Below are positions 47,050 through 59,551 of a DNA stretch of 64,000 bases, piece after piece. Positions within the stretch are counted from its first letter, which is position 1. Each line of letters opens with the position of its first letter. Both the position numbers and the translations under genes were made by a program. Source of the stretch: Echinometra lucunter (taxonomy: Eukaryota; Echinodermata; Echinoidea; Camarodonta; Echinometridae). The DNA is taken from contig CM057159.1 in assembly GCA_029962745.1 (NCBI GenBank), positions 31,015,905 through 31,079,904 of the forward strand, in the 5' to 3' direction. The notes under the pieces are model-generated. The model saw only the letters and a list, made by a program, of their open reading frames with translations, was not told the DNA's origin and did not search any database.

Positions 47050-47230
47050 TCAGATTTCAGATTAATGAATTTTATTTCATTTTTTAAAGATATCAATTAT
47101 ACGAGCATATTCAAATATAATATATCAAAGGAAAATAAAGAAAAAAAATGAAGACATATAAGATAGAAAACAGTGTGCAAAAACAATTCCAAGAAAAAGA
47201 ACTGCGTACACGGATGAAAGTAAAATGTAT
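47050..47230 (-). mobile_element. possible retroelement 3' end
   Basis: A TCAGATT repeat followed by AATGAATTTTATTTCATTTT and then A-rich sequence resembles, in reverse, the tail of a non-LTR element as at 5300 and 54257. No coding remnant was recognised. Confidence 0.25.
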
Positions 47231-48109
47231 GTTAGGTATGGTGAGTTTTTTTTTTTTTTTTTTAAATTGAAATCCATACATGCCCCAACAGTTCTTAGGT
47301 AAATATAAGGTCTTAATCACAGAAAATATGGTAGGAGTACTAAGTACGTCATAATAGATCAGCGGAAGTATTTCCACCTATAGGTGGCGCCATAATTCTG
47401 TTCAAAACGGTTCGAAGAATCCAATAAATTCGAAATACATTCTTGTTGTCATTCCCCAAATCTATTTTGAATATAGGAAATGGCTGTTCAATCAATACCG
47501 GCATCAGCCACCATTTCACTAAGACCCGACGGCCCATGTAATGGCGACGATGACGAGGTCGATGACGTGAGTCGATATCCTTGGTCACGCTCACTGATTC
47601 GATGCCAGCTGTCTAAGAAGGTGTGAAAATTTGGCTAATAACCGGCCCTTTATGGTAATAAATGGTAATAAAGGTATTGGTGTCACATGAATCCATCCCC
47701 CCTCCCGTCATCTTGTCTTTTCTCTCACTCTCTGTCTTGTTCTTTGTCTTACTTCTATTCTTCTGCTACGCTTTCGTCACACCCCCTCCCCCAATCTCTC
47801 TTATTATTGCTCTTTACTTTCTTTCATCTCTCCTTTCTTTTTTTCTCTCCTCGTCTCTTTTCCTTCCTCTTTCTCTCTTCCATCTCTGTCTATCTCTATT
47901 TCCCAGTCTCCTCCTTCTCTCTCTCTCTCTCTCTTTCTCTCTCTGTATCTTTCTTTTTGTTCATATACTAGTATCTCTTCCTTTTCCTTTTTTCTTTCTT
48001 TCTTTTTGTCATAATTTTCTTTGATATGTTTGATAAACAGAGATTATTCTGTTGTTTGTTTAAAAAAAAAAACTCAAGCTACAGAGAGATGTAAAGAGAG
48101 AGAAAGTGA

Positions 48110-48195
48110 AAGATGCGGGAGGGAGAGAGAGAAAGGAGTAAAAGTGAGAGACGGAGAGAGGGGGCGAGATTGGAAGAGATGCACGGGGAAGTGAG

Positions 48196-48228
<33 letters not shown>

Positions 48229-48288
48229 GAGTAAAAGTGAGAGACGGAGAGAGGGGGCGAGATTGGAAGAGATGCACGGGGAAGTGAG

Positions 48289-48344
<56 letters not shown>

Positions 48345-48385
48345 CTGGGAAAGAGAGATGGAGAGAGAGAGGGAGGGGGGGGGAT
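48110..48385 (+). repeat. GA-rich tract with a 93-bp duplication
   Basis: A homopurine-biased tract in which a unit containing GAAAGGAGTAAAAGTGAG and GCGAGATTGGAAGAGATG is present twice at a spacing of 93 bases (48131 and 48224), followed by pure GA. Confidence 0.9.
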
Positions 48386-49228
48386 ACCAGGCTGTTATGT
48401 TAAAAGACTTTTAAGTTTATAGAATTTTCAAATTTCTTTAATTTGAAAACGAATTACTACTAGTATTGTTCTCTGCTCAGTCTTAATGTGATCTTGATAA
48501 TAATGTTGACTTACGTGCGCTTCCCTTATCTTCCAGCTTGGAGAATATTATTTAGACCACTCCTCGTTGACCTCTGCAAACATCATCAAGGAAATTAAAA
48601 AGATATGAATATATTTGCTCTTTGGAGACAAGGGTTTCTCCGTCTAGGAATCTAATGATAATTGGCTGAAACGTTTCAACATTCATCCATGGTCATGACC
48701 ATGATGATAAGCACAGACTAGACGAGAACACATTTTCACTTTCTAGGAAAAACCTCCCACTAGATGTCACCTTGGAGTTTTATTAAAAATCATTCTTATA
48801 CTTTGTAGTATGTAGGATGCACAACTTTATCAACTTTACGCTTAAAAAACATAAATAATCACATGCAGTCATGAAATGAATAGATTAAATCTTTAAAAGT
48901 GTTTGTTAGACTGTATATCTCTTTTCACTACTTGCTTTTAATGTACAAGTTTTGAAATCCCCGGACCGAGATGTAAGGCAGTCATGTTATCGATCCTGTT
49001 ATCGTGGTGAAATATATTTTAATCAGAATATGAAGGAATGTGGAACTGGCTTACACGGTATCCTTTGGGGTACACCCCCCTTCTAGAATATGGATATGAA
49101 TAATGTTGAACATACTTTACAAAAATATTCCGAACGTACAAGGGATTAAATTAATTAACACAAAGGAAGATACGCAATTGCAAGAAAATAGGTGTATATC
49201 TTTCGTTGGGGATAAAACAATTTTCTCT

Positions 49229-49505
49229 GCTTACTTCGAATTATCGGGTGATCACGTTCATCATCATGTCGTTGCGTTACACGACACTTCATGAATCATA
49301 GGCCCTAAATTCCTGTAAGTACACTTTCGTGAAATACATCCAACTTATCTACGAAGTGTCGGATTCGAGACGTGGGTGTTGGTTCCTTTTTCAAAACGTC
49401 ACCAGTAAATTGTACCCGGGCGCTTCTTAGGGCCTCCCATGCACGAAACCTCGTGTAACGCGACGATATGATGTAAACGTGATCACCCGATGGTTCGACG
49501 TAAGC
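49229..49505. mobile_element. 277-bp foldback element
   Basis: GCTTACTTCGAATTATCGGG, then TGATCACGTTCATCATCATG, then TCGTTGCGTTACACGA pair in order with the complement at 49446-49505. The central part is unpaired. The exact termini and target duplication could not be settled. Confidence 0.65.
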
Positions 49506-51069
49506 CTCTTTTTACATGTTCTACATATTCTGTGTGCATTTGAGTACGGAAAGGAGGTATTACGAGAAATATTGAACTCCCAAAGGAAATCATATTTTTG
49601 AAAATGTACCAGAGCAAATATAGTTATTAGGCAAAATAATCTAAAACACAGGGACCCTGTGAGAAGAAATCATTCGTATTTCATTACAATGACTGAAGAA
49701 AACGAAATGCTTATTCGCATTTCATACCGATTTTATCATGGATTGCATTGCCCACATGAGTATGATGAGTATGTCAAGAAATATAATTATGCCATCTAAA
49801 TTCAGTAGAATTCTGAGAATACCTTCACTGATATCACTTCAAAATCAGTTGTTGGATGTACAATGTCTCGTTTCATTGCTGCATTATGCAACAAAGGTCA
49901 GAAAATTCAGTTCCAATCATAAACGGTATTCACTAAAAAGAAAATCGGTTGAAAATCATTTTTTCCTCATGCCCTTCATTTTTGGAGTTATTTTGTTAAT
50001 GGAGCGCAACACTGAGTTTTCACTGCATGCATTAATCATTTTACACACAGGTCCCTTGCTTGTATACTCATCAAAATTCATTATGAATTCAGGAGAATTT
50101 CGAATGATGAATGAGAGATCTGCCCCTATAGGAAGGAGCTTGTGATTTTTTTTTTCTCCGAGTAATTATTTACTCGCATAATGCTTGGTTCATTATCAAG
50201 CTAGTTCAGCAAGAGACTGGCAAAGCAATTAGATGGCCTACAAAATTAATGGGATTTTTTTTTCTGCTTTCAGAAATGAAATTGTAAGTACTGTACCCTA
50301 TTACATACAAGTTATCATAGCATGATCATAGCATGATACAACTAGTAGGTGATGTTAAATCCTGCCAGCTTTATGCAATGGAAACGTGATCTTCATATAC
50401 TTTGTTAAATCTGTGCACCATCAGCATTTGAAGAAAAAAAAACCAAGTAAATTCTATGGTGGAAAGGCTTAAAAATACACATAATCATTCTAAAATTCTT
50501 TCCCCTCTGGTCATTCTATTAATATAGCAGAGGCTTTTATGTACAAATCACTTCAGAACACGTAGCAACCTCATTCATTGGTCGTTGGCATGGTAACACG
50601 AAGGATGCCAATACTCGGTGGCTATCTCCTTGATTGACAAACGTACTGGGATGTGGGTATACTCTAACCTTGACCACGGGTAGCCTTGCAGGAGATACGT
50701 GCGCCCTCACACCTTTAAAACCCAAGCGATAAGAAAGAATGGGATATTTAGATGGTCATTTAAATTGACCTGTAAAATTATAAATTGATTAGCTGATCTC
50801 TAATGCGAAGTTAAGCTTTTCACTTTATCACCTCTGCCTTTATGCAGCAACCACAGTTCTTGGGCATAGATGTTTAACCCACCTAGTTTCTCTAACAAAT
50901 TAGATGATGGACACATCTAGCCTACTTTATTATGCCTTTGGATCAACGTAGCTCGAATGCCTTAATTAGTTTTGTTGTAAAAAAAAAATCGATAAGCATC
51001 CATTGTTAGATTTACTTAGGAGTTGCATGAAGAGGATACGGGATATTTACTCATTTGAAATCAATTGTT
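49506..51069. other. unannotated non-coding stretch
   Basis: A 135-codon open frame at 49738-50145 (+) shows no domain or family resemblance, no splice context and low-complexity-free but untypical composition. I do not call it a gene. Confidence 0.4.
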
Positions 51070-51142
51070 CAATCAATCAATCAATCAATCAATCAGTCAA
51101 TCAATCAATCAATCAATCAATCAGTCAATCAATCAATCAATC
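51070..51142 (+). repeat. AATC tetranucleotide repeat
   Basis: About 18 units of AATC with periodic AGTC variants spaced about 28 bases apart, which hints at a higher-order unit. Confidence 0.95.
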
Positions 51143-52601
51143 TTTTAATCAAAATGTATATACCTCATTTCTGAAGATATGTTTAACAAGCGAGAATCTT
51201 TAAGGATAAGAGAGCAGATGAAGAGAGATATTTTAAGTAAGAGAGATGGGAAGCTCTTCAGACAATTTTTTTTTGACTGGCAATTGTCTGTTAGAAAAGT
51301 TGCTTAACATAATGAAGAATAAAACACCACCACTTCTACGACTCACTATGGCTCAATCGACCTCAATGAACGCTTTTTATTTTTAGATGATAACTGATTA
51401 AATCACCTGTTCAGTAAAACAAACACCTGATGAGTTTGTGCACCTAAATGATGTGAGATCAATCTCTACATGCAGGTCAAGGTGACTTGGTAAGAGCGTC
51501 TGTCTGGTGTAGAACGGCAATGAATTGCGAGAACACCTGAATCTAAATGATCGATAAGATTGATATCTATCCAAATACAAAGAATACAAATAAAAGGAAA
51601 AACCACTTGTTTTGTATGTTAGAATGAATTATTTGTGAATTAGATTCGTAACAATAGAGGGCTCCCTTTTGCTCTTCCTAATAGTTTAACATCTACCTCC
51701 GATCAGTACGCCGGCATGTGGCGCTTTACAAAACTACGTTCCGTGGCGCTGTTTTTTTTTTTTCCCCTGGAATATTTCCACCGTTATAGGGTTTCACAAA
51801 GAAGCATGGAGAGTGGATTTTTCCTACGTTCTATAGACATGGTGTTCTACAGGCACTTATGATAATGCCGGGGTTCCAGGTAAAGCAACAAGGACGCACG
51901 ACTGACAGGTTAAAAAATAATAGGGGCTAGGGAACAGCGGTCGAACTCACACGTATTCTGATAGATGGGACTACTCAAGGCAAGCAATCGAGGATATACA
52001 TGGCCTAATGGATAAGCAAATAGGGATTTGTATCTATGGCGAATTGGTGCGGCCAGGAGAAATAAACATGGCCTCACTTCACTTCCAATCATCTCTCACC
52101 GAACATCAGTCTATCTATTCTCTTTCAAACGGATGACGCTTCGATACATCATCCTTCTTTCTGGCGGGTATTCTTTATCAAATATAAAGCTATTTGGTGT
52201 GGGATAACACCATGTTTGCGGCAAGAGATTGTCTGCATTGTCTGCAAACAAACCGGACTATATTTGGTCGCCATTCCCGGTCATTCACTCCGTCAGAGGC
52301 AGGTATTTTAGGGGTCAGTAATCAAGAACCGGAATGTTATTGCTGCTCGTTTATCATTCTCTCAGTGCTCAATGTTCTGATGATATCATTTTGTGAGTAA
52401 ATAAGGTAGAAAAAAACATTCCTCTTTGAGAAGGAAAGTAACATTACTTTGATGTATCTACCCAAGGTGCTATTATATGAGACATTAGAATACTGTGCTA
52501 GCTGCAGGACGCCATCTTCTTGTTAGTATATCATGTTGATGACAATACAGACATGACAGACGAGACAAAGATGTGCTTTGCAGGAAAAATGGAGTTCTTT
52601 T
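51143..52601. other. unannotated non-coding stretch
   Basis: No repeats beyond short T runs. Several short open frames lack family resemblance. Confidence 0.4.
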
Positions 52602-52868
52602 CACTATGAACATGACAGACAAAGAAAGTGGACAAATAAACAAGTCCTCATTTTACCCTTCAGAGTGGTTCTGGTAGTCAAAAGAACATCCCTTCACGGC
52701 TATTATGTTTAATCAGTAGTTCCAGGTGAATATGCATGTTACACCTGTTCCACATATTTTAGATAATAGCCGTGAAGGGATGTTCTTTTGACTACAGTAA
52801 CCATTGTGAAGGGTAGAATGAGGGGGTTGTTTATTTTGTCCGCTTTCTTTGTCCGTCATGTTCATAGT
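52602..52868. mobile_element. 267-bp palindromic MITE, copy 2
   Basis: The same arms as the copy at 19748 (CACTATGAACATGACAGAC start; CATGTTCATAGT end), with the loop in the opposite orientation. Flanking bases are T-rich, so a TTT target duplication is possible but not distinctive. Confidence 0.75.
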
Positions 52869-52942
52869 TTTTGTCATCAAAAGACTGATAATAATACTTG
52901 CTTCAAATTTTCATCCCATATTTTCCAGCTCGTTTACTTCTT

Positions 52943-52976
<34 letters not shown>

Positions 52977-53199
52977 TTCTCATATCTTCCCCTTTTTTCT
53001 GTTTTGAACTTATTTTTACACAACCATCCTACCCTAATGTCTTGGCAGGATTATCAATAATTCATTCATCAAAGATACAGTACCATTATATTTCCAATGA
53101 ACGTGTAATAGCTGTCATTTCCTATACTCCTCTGGTAAATATGGGTATGGCTTAATGATGATGATAATCGCCCCGAGAGATGTGGATGACGTCACAATG

Positions 53200-53400
53200 A
53201 CAATGACCTTAACCTGGTTATATCCCATTTCCATTCATGTCTAGCTTGGTCGTACCATGGTCGTACCTCCGTCACACCGCCGAACCTACTCGACAACGAA
53301 TCCAAAGCGTCCGGATTCCGGGCCATTGAAGGTAATGTAATCGTTAGTTGTCGGCCTGGGTGTGCGCCTCGGTCCACCGCTGTGGTGTAACAGGGGCATC
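53200..53400. other. CpG-rich patch of unknown origin
   Basis: GTACCTCCGTCACACCGCCG, TCGACAACGAATCC and GTCGGCCTGGGTGTGCGCC give a GC-rich island in AT-rich DNA. The open frame on the minus strand (53192-53377) resembles no family I know. It may be a repeat or a small CpG island. Confidence 0.35.
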
Positions 53401-53805
53401 ACTGGTATACTAGTAGTGTGATGGTCGCCTTATTATACGTTGGGTTACACGTTAAATCATGCGTCAAATCACTCGAGTTGAAATTGATGCTAAATGGATG
53501 CAAATTGGTTGGTAAGTGAGTGGAAGGATGGCATCAAGATTTTGTCCTGTTCGGATGACTTGTATACGGGGTAGGGCTGTATGTAGGTCCAGTTCACTTT
53601 CAGCAGTGTTCAGATATACTGGAAGGGGGGGGGGGATCCCATTAAGGTATACTTTTGAGAGAAAGTTGACGATGATCTTTATATGATAATTTTCAATCCA
53701 TCATGCTCTACTTTCTGTAACCGTGCCTATGTAAGCCTTAAGACTGAAATTAAGTTCATATAGATAAATGCATTTATTAACAGTCGGAATGAGAAATAAA
53801 CAAAA

Positions 53806-54257
53806 ATATGTATTGTATTGTATTGTACTGTATTGTATTGTATTGTATTGTATTGCATTTTATTATATTGTATTGTGTTGTATTGTATTGTATTGTATTG
53901 TATTGTGTTGTATTGTATTGTATTGTATTGTATTGTATTGTGTTGTATTGTGTATTGTAATGTATTGTATTGTATTGTGTTGTATTGTAATGTATTTTAT
54001 TGTATTGTATTGTGTTGTATTGTATTATATTGTATTATATTGTGTTGTATTGTATTGTATTGTCTTGCATTGTATTGTATTGTATTGCATTGTATTGTAT
54101 TGTATTGTATTGTGTTGTATTGTATTGTATTGTATTGTATTGTGTTGTGTTGTATTGTATTGTATTGTATTGTGTTGTATTGTATTTTATTTTATTGTAT
54201 TGTAATGTATTCTATTGTATTGTATTGTGTTGTATTGTATTGTATTGTATTGTATTT
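53806..54257 (+). repeat. TATTG pentanucleotide microsatellite, about 450 bp
   Basis: A long (TATTG)n array with scattered GTGTTG, TATTA and TATTC variants. All three forward frames stay open because the motif lacks stops, so the long frames here are artefacts. It abuts AT-rich sequence that starts TTTAATGAACTTCATTGATAC. Confidence 0.97.
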
Positions 54258-54633
54258 AATGAACTTCATTGATACAGAGCAATATTCTGTTCTGACAAAA
54301 ACATAGACATAAACATGAACATGATTATAAATCGACATAAAGTAGATAACATTAAGTTTTTAAACAAAAATAAATTAAACAGAAACAAAGCAGAAGAAAA
54401 TAAAATAGTATTTGTAGTTGTTAATTAAGGAGATCATTTTAAAAAGTTTAAATCTATATTCCTATTTCTTTTTTTTTTTCAAAGTTAAATATATAAACAA
54501 GAGAGAGAATCACTATAGTTCTTTTTTAGCAAAATGGCATAAGCGAAATACAGAGGCATGCAATATATAACAAAATAGCTGAAATACAGGTGGGATGTAA
54601 ACACACACACAGTAAAAATAAAATTAAACAAAT

Positions 54634-54830
54634 TATACAACCTGGTATACTATATGAGCTAATCAGGTATATTCTTTAAAAGTTTAAACAAGTGTTTAGA
54701 AAGTAGAACAACAATGTTCAGTTTTTTGAACAATAAATATTAAAAATGGAACATGGCTGTTTAAACTTTGAACAGTTGTTTAAACTTTTAAACAATACCT
54801 GATCAGTTCATATAGTAAAACAGGTTGTAT
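54634..54830. mobile_element. 197-bp foldback MITE with TA flanks
   Basis: The arms ATACAACCTGGTATACTATATG and its imperfect complement at 54808-54830, then ATCAGGTAT and AAAGTTTAAACAAGTGTTT with their complements, form a long hairpin. TA is at both edges. It shares AT-rich TTTAAAC arms with the element at 40265 but has different ends. Confidence 0.62.
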
Positions 54831-55097
54831 AAAGCGTTTTCCTGTGTATAAAGTCAAAATATGTAATAATGTGAATAATATATGATAATATGAAAGAAAC
54901 ACACCTAACATGTTTTATGACTTGAGCTGTACTGACTTGTATTTTCAACAAAAAAAAAATGGCTGCCAAGATGGCTGACAAGAAATGCATAAACAAAAAT
55001 ATCCAATCACATGATAGTAAATACATAGAAATAACCAATAGGGTGAAAGAGTGAGAGTCAAGTGTCTAGGGGGGTCTGGTTGAGTAGTCATGAAAGA

Positions 55098-55114
55098 GAG
55101 AGAGGGGGGGGGGG

Positions 55115-55150
<36 letters not shown>
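55098..55150 (+). repeat. GA repeat with G run
   Basis: A GA tract broken by a G homopolymer. Similar short GA or CT runs are at 3663-3702, 41557-41602, 46003-46031, 52942-52976 and 63162-63214. Confidence 0.93.
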
Positions 55151-55152
<2 letters not shown>

Positions 55153-55437
55153 TGACAGAGGAGGCAAGGTTGAATGAACAGGGGCAGAACAATAGAAGTG
55201 AAGAGCTATACAAAAGGAGAGGAATGTAGGTCAGAAAGTGAATTAAGCAGAACAGAGTGGAAAGCTAAATGAGCATTAAACAAATAGTTATAAATCAGTA
55301 AAATTATAACCTTACATGAATAAATGAATGAATATGTCAAAACGACTTGACCCCAAATGCATATTAATGAAAGGAACATTATGCAGTGCATTGCTTATCA
55401 TGCCCCCCAAAAAAGGGGGAGAGAAAAAAGGGTCCTT

Positions 55438-55735
55438 CCCTGATAGCAGACGTACGTCTTTAAGACGTCATAAAATGGTCTTAAGCTGGTCCACACGTCA
55501 TACGTCGTATAGATGACTATTTTGCGACGGCACTACAACGTCTTTTTTATGACCAATATTTCCCCACTTTTTGTTTGACCATAATATGATGTAAATTTTA
55601 CGTCAAACTATTTACCACTTTATTACGTCTTCTCTAAGACAAGAATAAGACGGGGTTTTACGTCAATTATTTCCCACGTTTTAACAACTTTTTAAAGACC
55701 ACAATATGACGTGATTGTTACGTTATTTTTTTACA
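55438..55735 (+). mobile_element. left arm of the ACGTC-rich element, second copy
   Basis: It begins CCCTGATAGCAGACGTACG and follows the left arm of the element at 57456 block by block (CCACACGTCATACGTCGTAT, TTTTACGTCAAACTATTTACC, TTACGTCAATTATTTCCCAC). No matching right end was found between here and 57455, so it is truncated or rearranged. Confidence 0.65.
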
Positions 55736-56064
55736 TCCATATATTGTTACCATTTTTTATGGCTTTTCCAATGAGATTACAACAATCATCATAAACGACT
55801 TCTTGCTTTTTCCAAGACATTTATTCAAAGAAGAAATTTTCATTTCCTACCCTGAAATTAATAAGGGAACGTTCCATGAAGAATTTGATCATTTAATGGA
55901 CCAAAAGTTTATTTTCATGCCTTATCATTTATTACTGGCTCCATCACCCACTATTTATCACACTTTGAATGATTCTTTTTTTTTTCACGTATATGAAGTC
56001 ATCTAACTTCAAATTTAAAAAAATTCATAAGAAATTTTTTCCAAACTATCTTCGTCTAAGTATA

Positions 56065-56680
56065 GAAGCAATGTCATATCAGTCACCTTCCAAAAGCAAA
56101 CATCTTATGTGCATCATTACGATTCAAAATATCGAAATTTTCTTAAGGCAGAAGGGAAAAAAAATACTTTGGCATGTTTGGAAGCTTTGTTTTCAGTTTT
56201 CTTGGAAAACCGAGAGTTTTCATTTACAATGCCTTCTAAGATTTCAAAGCTGAAAAGCGCGAGCAGTGTCATCCAATTTCGAAAGCAAGAATTTAACGTG
56301 CATGATCATGATAACGCCCATTATATTTAGCTTCCAACTATCGAAAGCTTTCAAAGACGGAAGGGAGAAATAAATGCCTTTTTAAACTTTATTTTCATTT
56401 TTCTTAGAAAAGTGAGAATAGTCACACTACCTTACAAGATTTCGAAGCTGAAAAGCGAGAGTGGTGTCATTTTAATTACATTTCAAAAGCAAGAGTTTAA
56501 TGTACATCATGACGCCCACTATTAGTTTCCAAATATCGATACGGAGGAATAAATACCTTTGTAAACTCATTTTTTCTTGGAAAAAATGGGAAGAGTAAAG
56601 TACATCACCTTTCAAGATTTCAAAAGTGAAAAGGGAGCTGAGGAAATGGTATCTTTTAGTTTCATTGCTTCAGTAATCAA
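56065..56680 (+). repeat. degenerate tandem repeat with a period near 195 bp
   Basis: Three to four units share ordered blocks: GTGTCAT, a CAAAAGCAAGAGTTTAA type segment, TGCATCAT..ACG, ATCGAAA, GAAGGGA..AAATA, TTTCTTGGAAAA and AAGATTTCAAAGCTGAAAAG. Anchors near 56071, 56266, 56464 and about 56648 give spacings of 195, 198 and 184. Open frames here do not persist from unit to unit. Confidence 0.65.
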
Positions 56681-57004
56681 TATACAAAACTATTCATGGA
56701 ATTGATATACATTATCATTTTTTAAAGGAAATAGTGCCAGAAAATAGTTGAATATTAGAAATAATGTCTCGCTCTGAAAGGCTGCTCCCCGGGAGATTTT
56801 GCAGAGGATTGTCCAGACGCAAATTTCGAACAAAAGTGCATGTTGAAAATAAGTTAAGGCTACAACGGATCGGGACAACAGGTTTTGAAGACTTTCCTAA
56901 TGTGCTCTAAAATATGTTTGACTGTTCAAAAATATAAAATCTTCCGCTCCGTCGCTACGCTCCCTTGCATACTATGAAGAAGGTAACCAGTTAATTTTCA
57001 GGTA

Positions 57005-57200
57005 TTAAATTAGTATTGGATATTCATACACCGCGCGTATTCACTAAACAAAGGTGCTCAAGGCGCTCTCAATATTATACCCCGGCTCAGCTAGACTATC
57101 AATTTCAGTGCTCAAAGCATTTTAGGAATTTCTTCCTGCCCGTACCCATCTTCACCTGGGAGAAGAGTGGCAAATGCAGATTAATTGCCAAATGACATAA
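57005..57200 (-). mobile_element. SINE body fragment, head missing
   Basis: It matches the body of the SINE at 19550 (AAAGGTGCTCAAGGCGCT, CCGGCTCAGCTAG, TTCACCTGGGAGAAGAGTGG, ATTGCCAAATGACATAA) but stops before the tRNA-like head. Confidence 0.6.
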
Positions 57201-57455
57201 ATGCATTCTGCATAGGGATAATTCTATTTTGTGAATATAAGAGTTAGAGAATGCAAAGTTCTAATCCTGCTAATTGGAACTACACAACGAAATGTGAGGT
57301 CAACAGCAATTAACGAAATATTCAGGGGGTCCCTCCTCCCTATGAAAAGAAAAGAAAAGAAAAATGAGCACTACTGACCCCATTAAAACAAAACAGAGAA
57401 AAAAATAAGTGGATGCTTAGATCAGACTGTGAAACAGTTGTATAGAAAGTGCTTT

Positions 57456-58382
57456 AACCCTGATAGCAGAACGGACGTCTTTAAGACGTCAAGAACTGGT
57501 TATAAACTGATCCACACGTCATATGTCGTATATACGACTATTTTACGACAACCTTATGACGTCTTTATATAAAAATTTTCTCAAATTTTGTTTGAACATA
57601 AGATGACATAAATTTTACGTCAAACATTTACCACTTTTTAACGTCTTTTTTAAAGACCGGAATAAGACGTATTTTTACGTCAATTATTTCCCACTTTATA
57701 ACAGCTTTTTTCAAAACCATAACATGGCGTGTTTTACGTCGTGATAGTTGATCGTGATTCATGAATATTCATGAATGACCAGAAATGACTAAACTTCGTG
57801 AAAAAAGGGAGATAACATTTGAATTTTAACATTTTATTCAATGATTGCACTGCTGATTTAATGAACAATGCACTTCCATGTTGAACATGCACCATTCAGT
57901 TAATGTCATGGGCAGGGTATTTCAGAATGTATCAAGAAATTGTAATTTCTGTTTTTTCAAGTACTACACTACAACCCATAGTAATGTCGATACAAAGCAT
58001 CAGTAGTTAGGTATAGGATGTAGGATGTTAGGATATAGGGCTAGTATAGGACGATCTTGTATAGGCAGGAACATTAACAAAGAAAAACATCATAATGTTG
58101 AATACATTCTAAAATATTTTATAAACCAGCTTTGAAGCTTTGACGTCTTTATGATGTGATTTTTACCAGTATGTGAGCTTCCTTTTTGAGTCATAAAGAC
58201 GGGTTTTTCCCGACCAATATGATGTAAAATTGCCGTAAAAATATGACGTCTTATTTTACGTTGTGTGCTGGTGCACAGTATCGTCTTAAAGACGTATATA
58301 TAATACGTAAATAAGACGTATGACATGACTTTAAAAAGACGTAAGTATGATGTTATTCTCACCAGTCTCTGCTATCAGGGTT
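57456..58382. mobile_element. 927-bp ACGTC-rich foldback transposon
   Basis: Inverted ends AACCCTGATAGCAGA and TCTGCTATCAGGGTT bound the element. Both arms are dense in ACGTC/GACGT motifs (for example ACGTCTTTAAGACGTC) spaced through AT-rich DNA; the middle (57750-58130) lacks them. The left flank TTTAA and right flank TTCAT would fit a TTAA target if one base changed. No transposase was seen. Confidence 0.7.
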
Positions 58383-59319
58383 CATATTTGATATTCACAC
58401 TACAAGAGATAATTACTGAACGGCAGGGAAAGCTATTTACTAAATTCACGAATACAGTCATACAATTTTGTTATGGTCAAATTGAGGGTGATCGGTCAGT
58501 AAATGGCCTGTTGGTCATTTCATCGTTCACTTAGCACGCTCATTTATTAGATTACAGTCAGCTGGTCATACATGGCTTGTGTGAGAATGGTCAAGGAATG
58601 ACCATGACATTGAAAGGTGTGATCTGTTTATATCTAGTCAGAATATGAAGCAGAATGTTCATTTTACCATAAAATATACACCATGTTTTGTACAAAATTG
58701 ATATACCAACACAGTTAAACTGATTAGTTGGCCCTGGCAAGGGGGATCCCAAGTTAAAAGATATGTAAGGAAGCTTCCTGTGCGCAAATCAAGAAAGAAC
58801 AAAAAATCAGAGATGAACAGTCCAAATCAAAATGGTGTCACCGTTTTGTCCCAGAGAGAAATTACATAATGAGAGTGTGTGGGTTATGTTCGAAATGAAG
58901 CTCCTGTTAACTGCATGAAATTAGATGATTATGAATGATCAATGATAATATATATATATAACGTTGGATCATCGCCTTAAAATGGATGAAAATGAATTTC
59001 ACAGGTGAGAAGGAGATAGAGTTGATGAAAAATGATGAAAGAAAGAACTTCGAGATGAATGAGAGAGAAAAAGATAGTCAACTTTAGGCCACGCCCCTCA
59101 CACGAACACTCTCTGAGGTAAGCTCGTGGCTGTTTGATGGCAAATTTAAACTGATATTAAACTAATAATCTACCCTGGTTCTTCTAAGTATCCCATCAAA
59201 CAAAATATGAATGAAAATGATGGAAGCAAATGCACATATGTTGAGATACAGAGACGGATACGAGAGGAAAACGGAACAAAACAGAGAGAAGAGAAGTATT
59301 GAGGGACGAATATGTAGGA
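58383..59319. other. unannotated non-coding stretch
   Basis: AT-rich with a short TA run at 58949-58960. Nothing else recognised. Confidence 0.4.
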
Positions 59320-59480
59320 AAAGAAGAGAGAGAGAGAGAGAGAGGGATAGATCGATAGAAAGAGAGAGATATAGGTAAATAGAGATAGAGAGAGAGAGAC
59401 AGAGAGAGAGAGAAAGATAGAGAGGTAGAGATTGAGAGATAGAGAGAGACAGGGAGAGAATGATAGAGAGAGACAGAGAC

Positions 59481-59548
<68 letters not shown>
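59320..59548 (+). repeat. long GA repeat with GATA variants
   Basis: About 230 bases of GA with GATA and GACA interruptions, becoming a pure GA run from about 59490. The open frames on the minus strand (Ser-Leu repeats) are artefacts. Confidence 0.95.

Positions 59549-59551
<3 letters not shown>

Larger units (their letters stand above)
46910..49228. other. unannotated stretch with simple sequence
   Basis: CT-rich tract 47690-48000, GA tract 48110-48385 and otherwise unique-looking DNA. A perfect palindrome CCACCTATAGGTGG at 47375-47388 runs into GGTGGCGCC. Confidence 0.4.

Noticed and set aside
49738..50145. 135-codon open frame
   Set aside because: No domain, no family resemblance and no splice or regulatory context; chance frames of this size occur in 64 kb.
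51475..51560. tRNA-like segment with TGACTTGGTAAGAGCGTC
   Set aside because: The A-box-like word is not followed by a B box at tRNA spacing.
53768..54306. Open frames of 90-162 codons rich in Cys, Ile, Val, Leu and Tyr
   Set aside because: They are translations of the TATTG microsatellite, which contains no stop codon in its forward frames.
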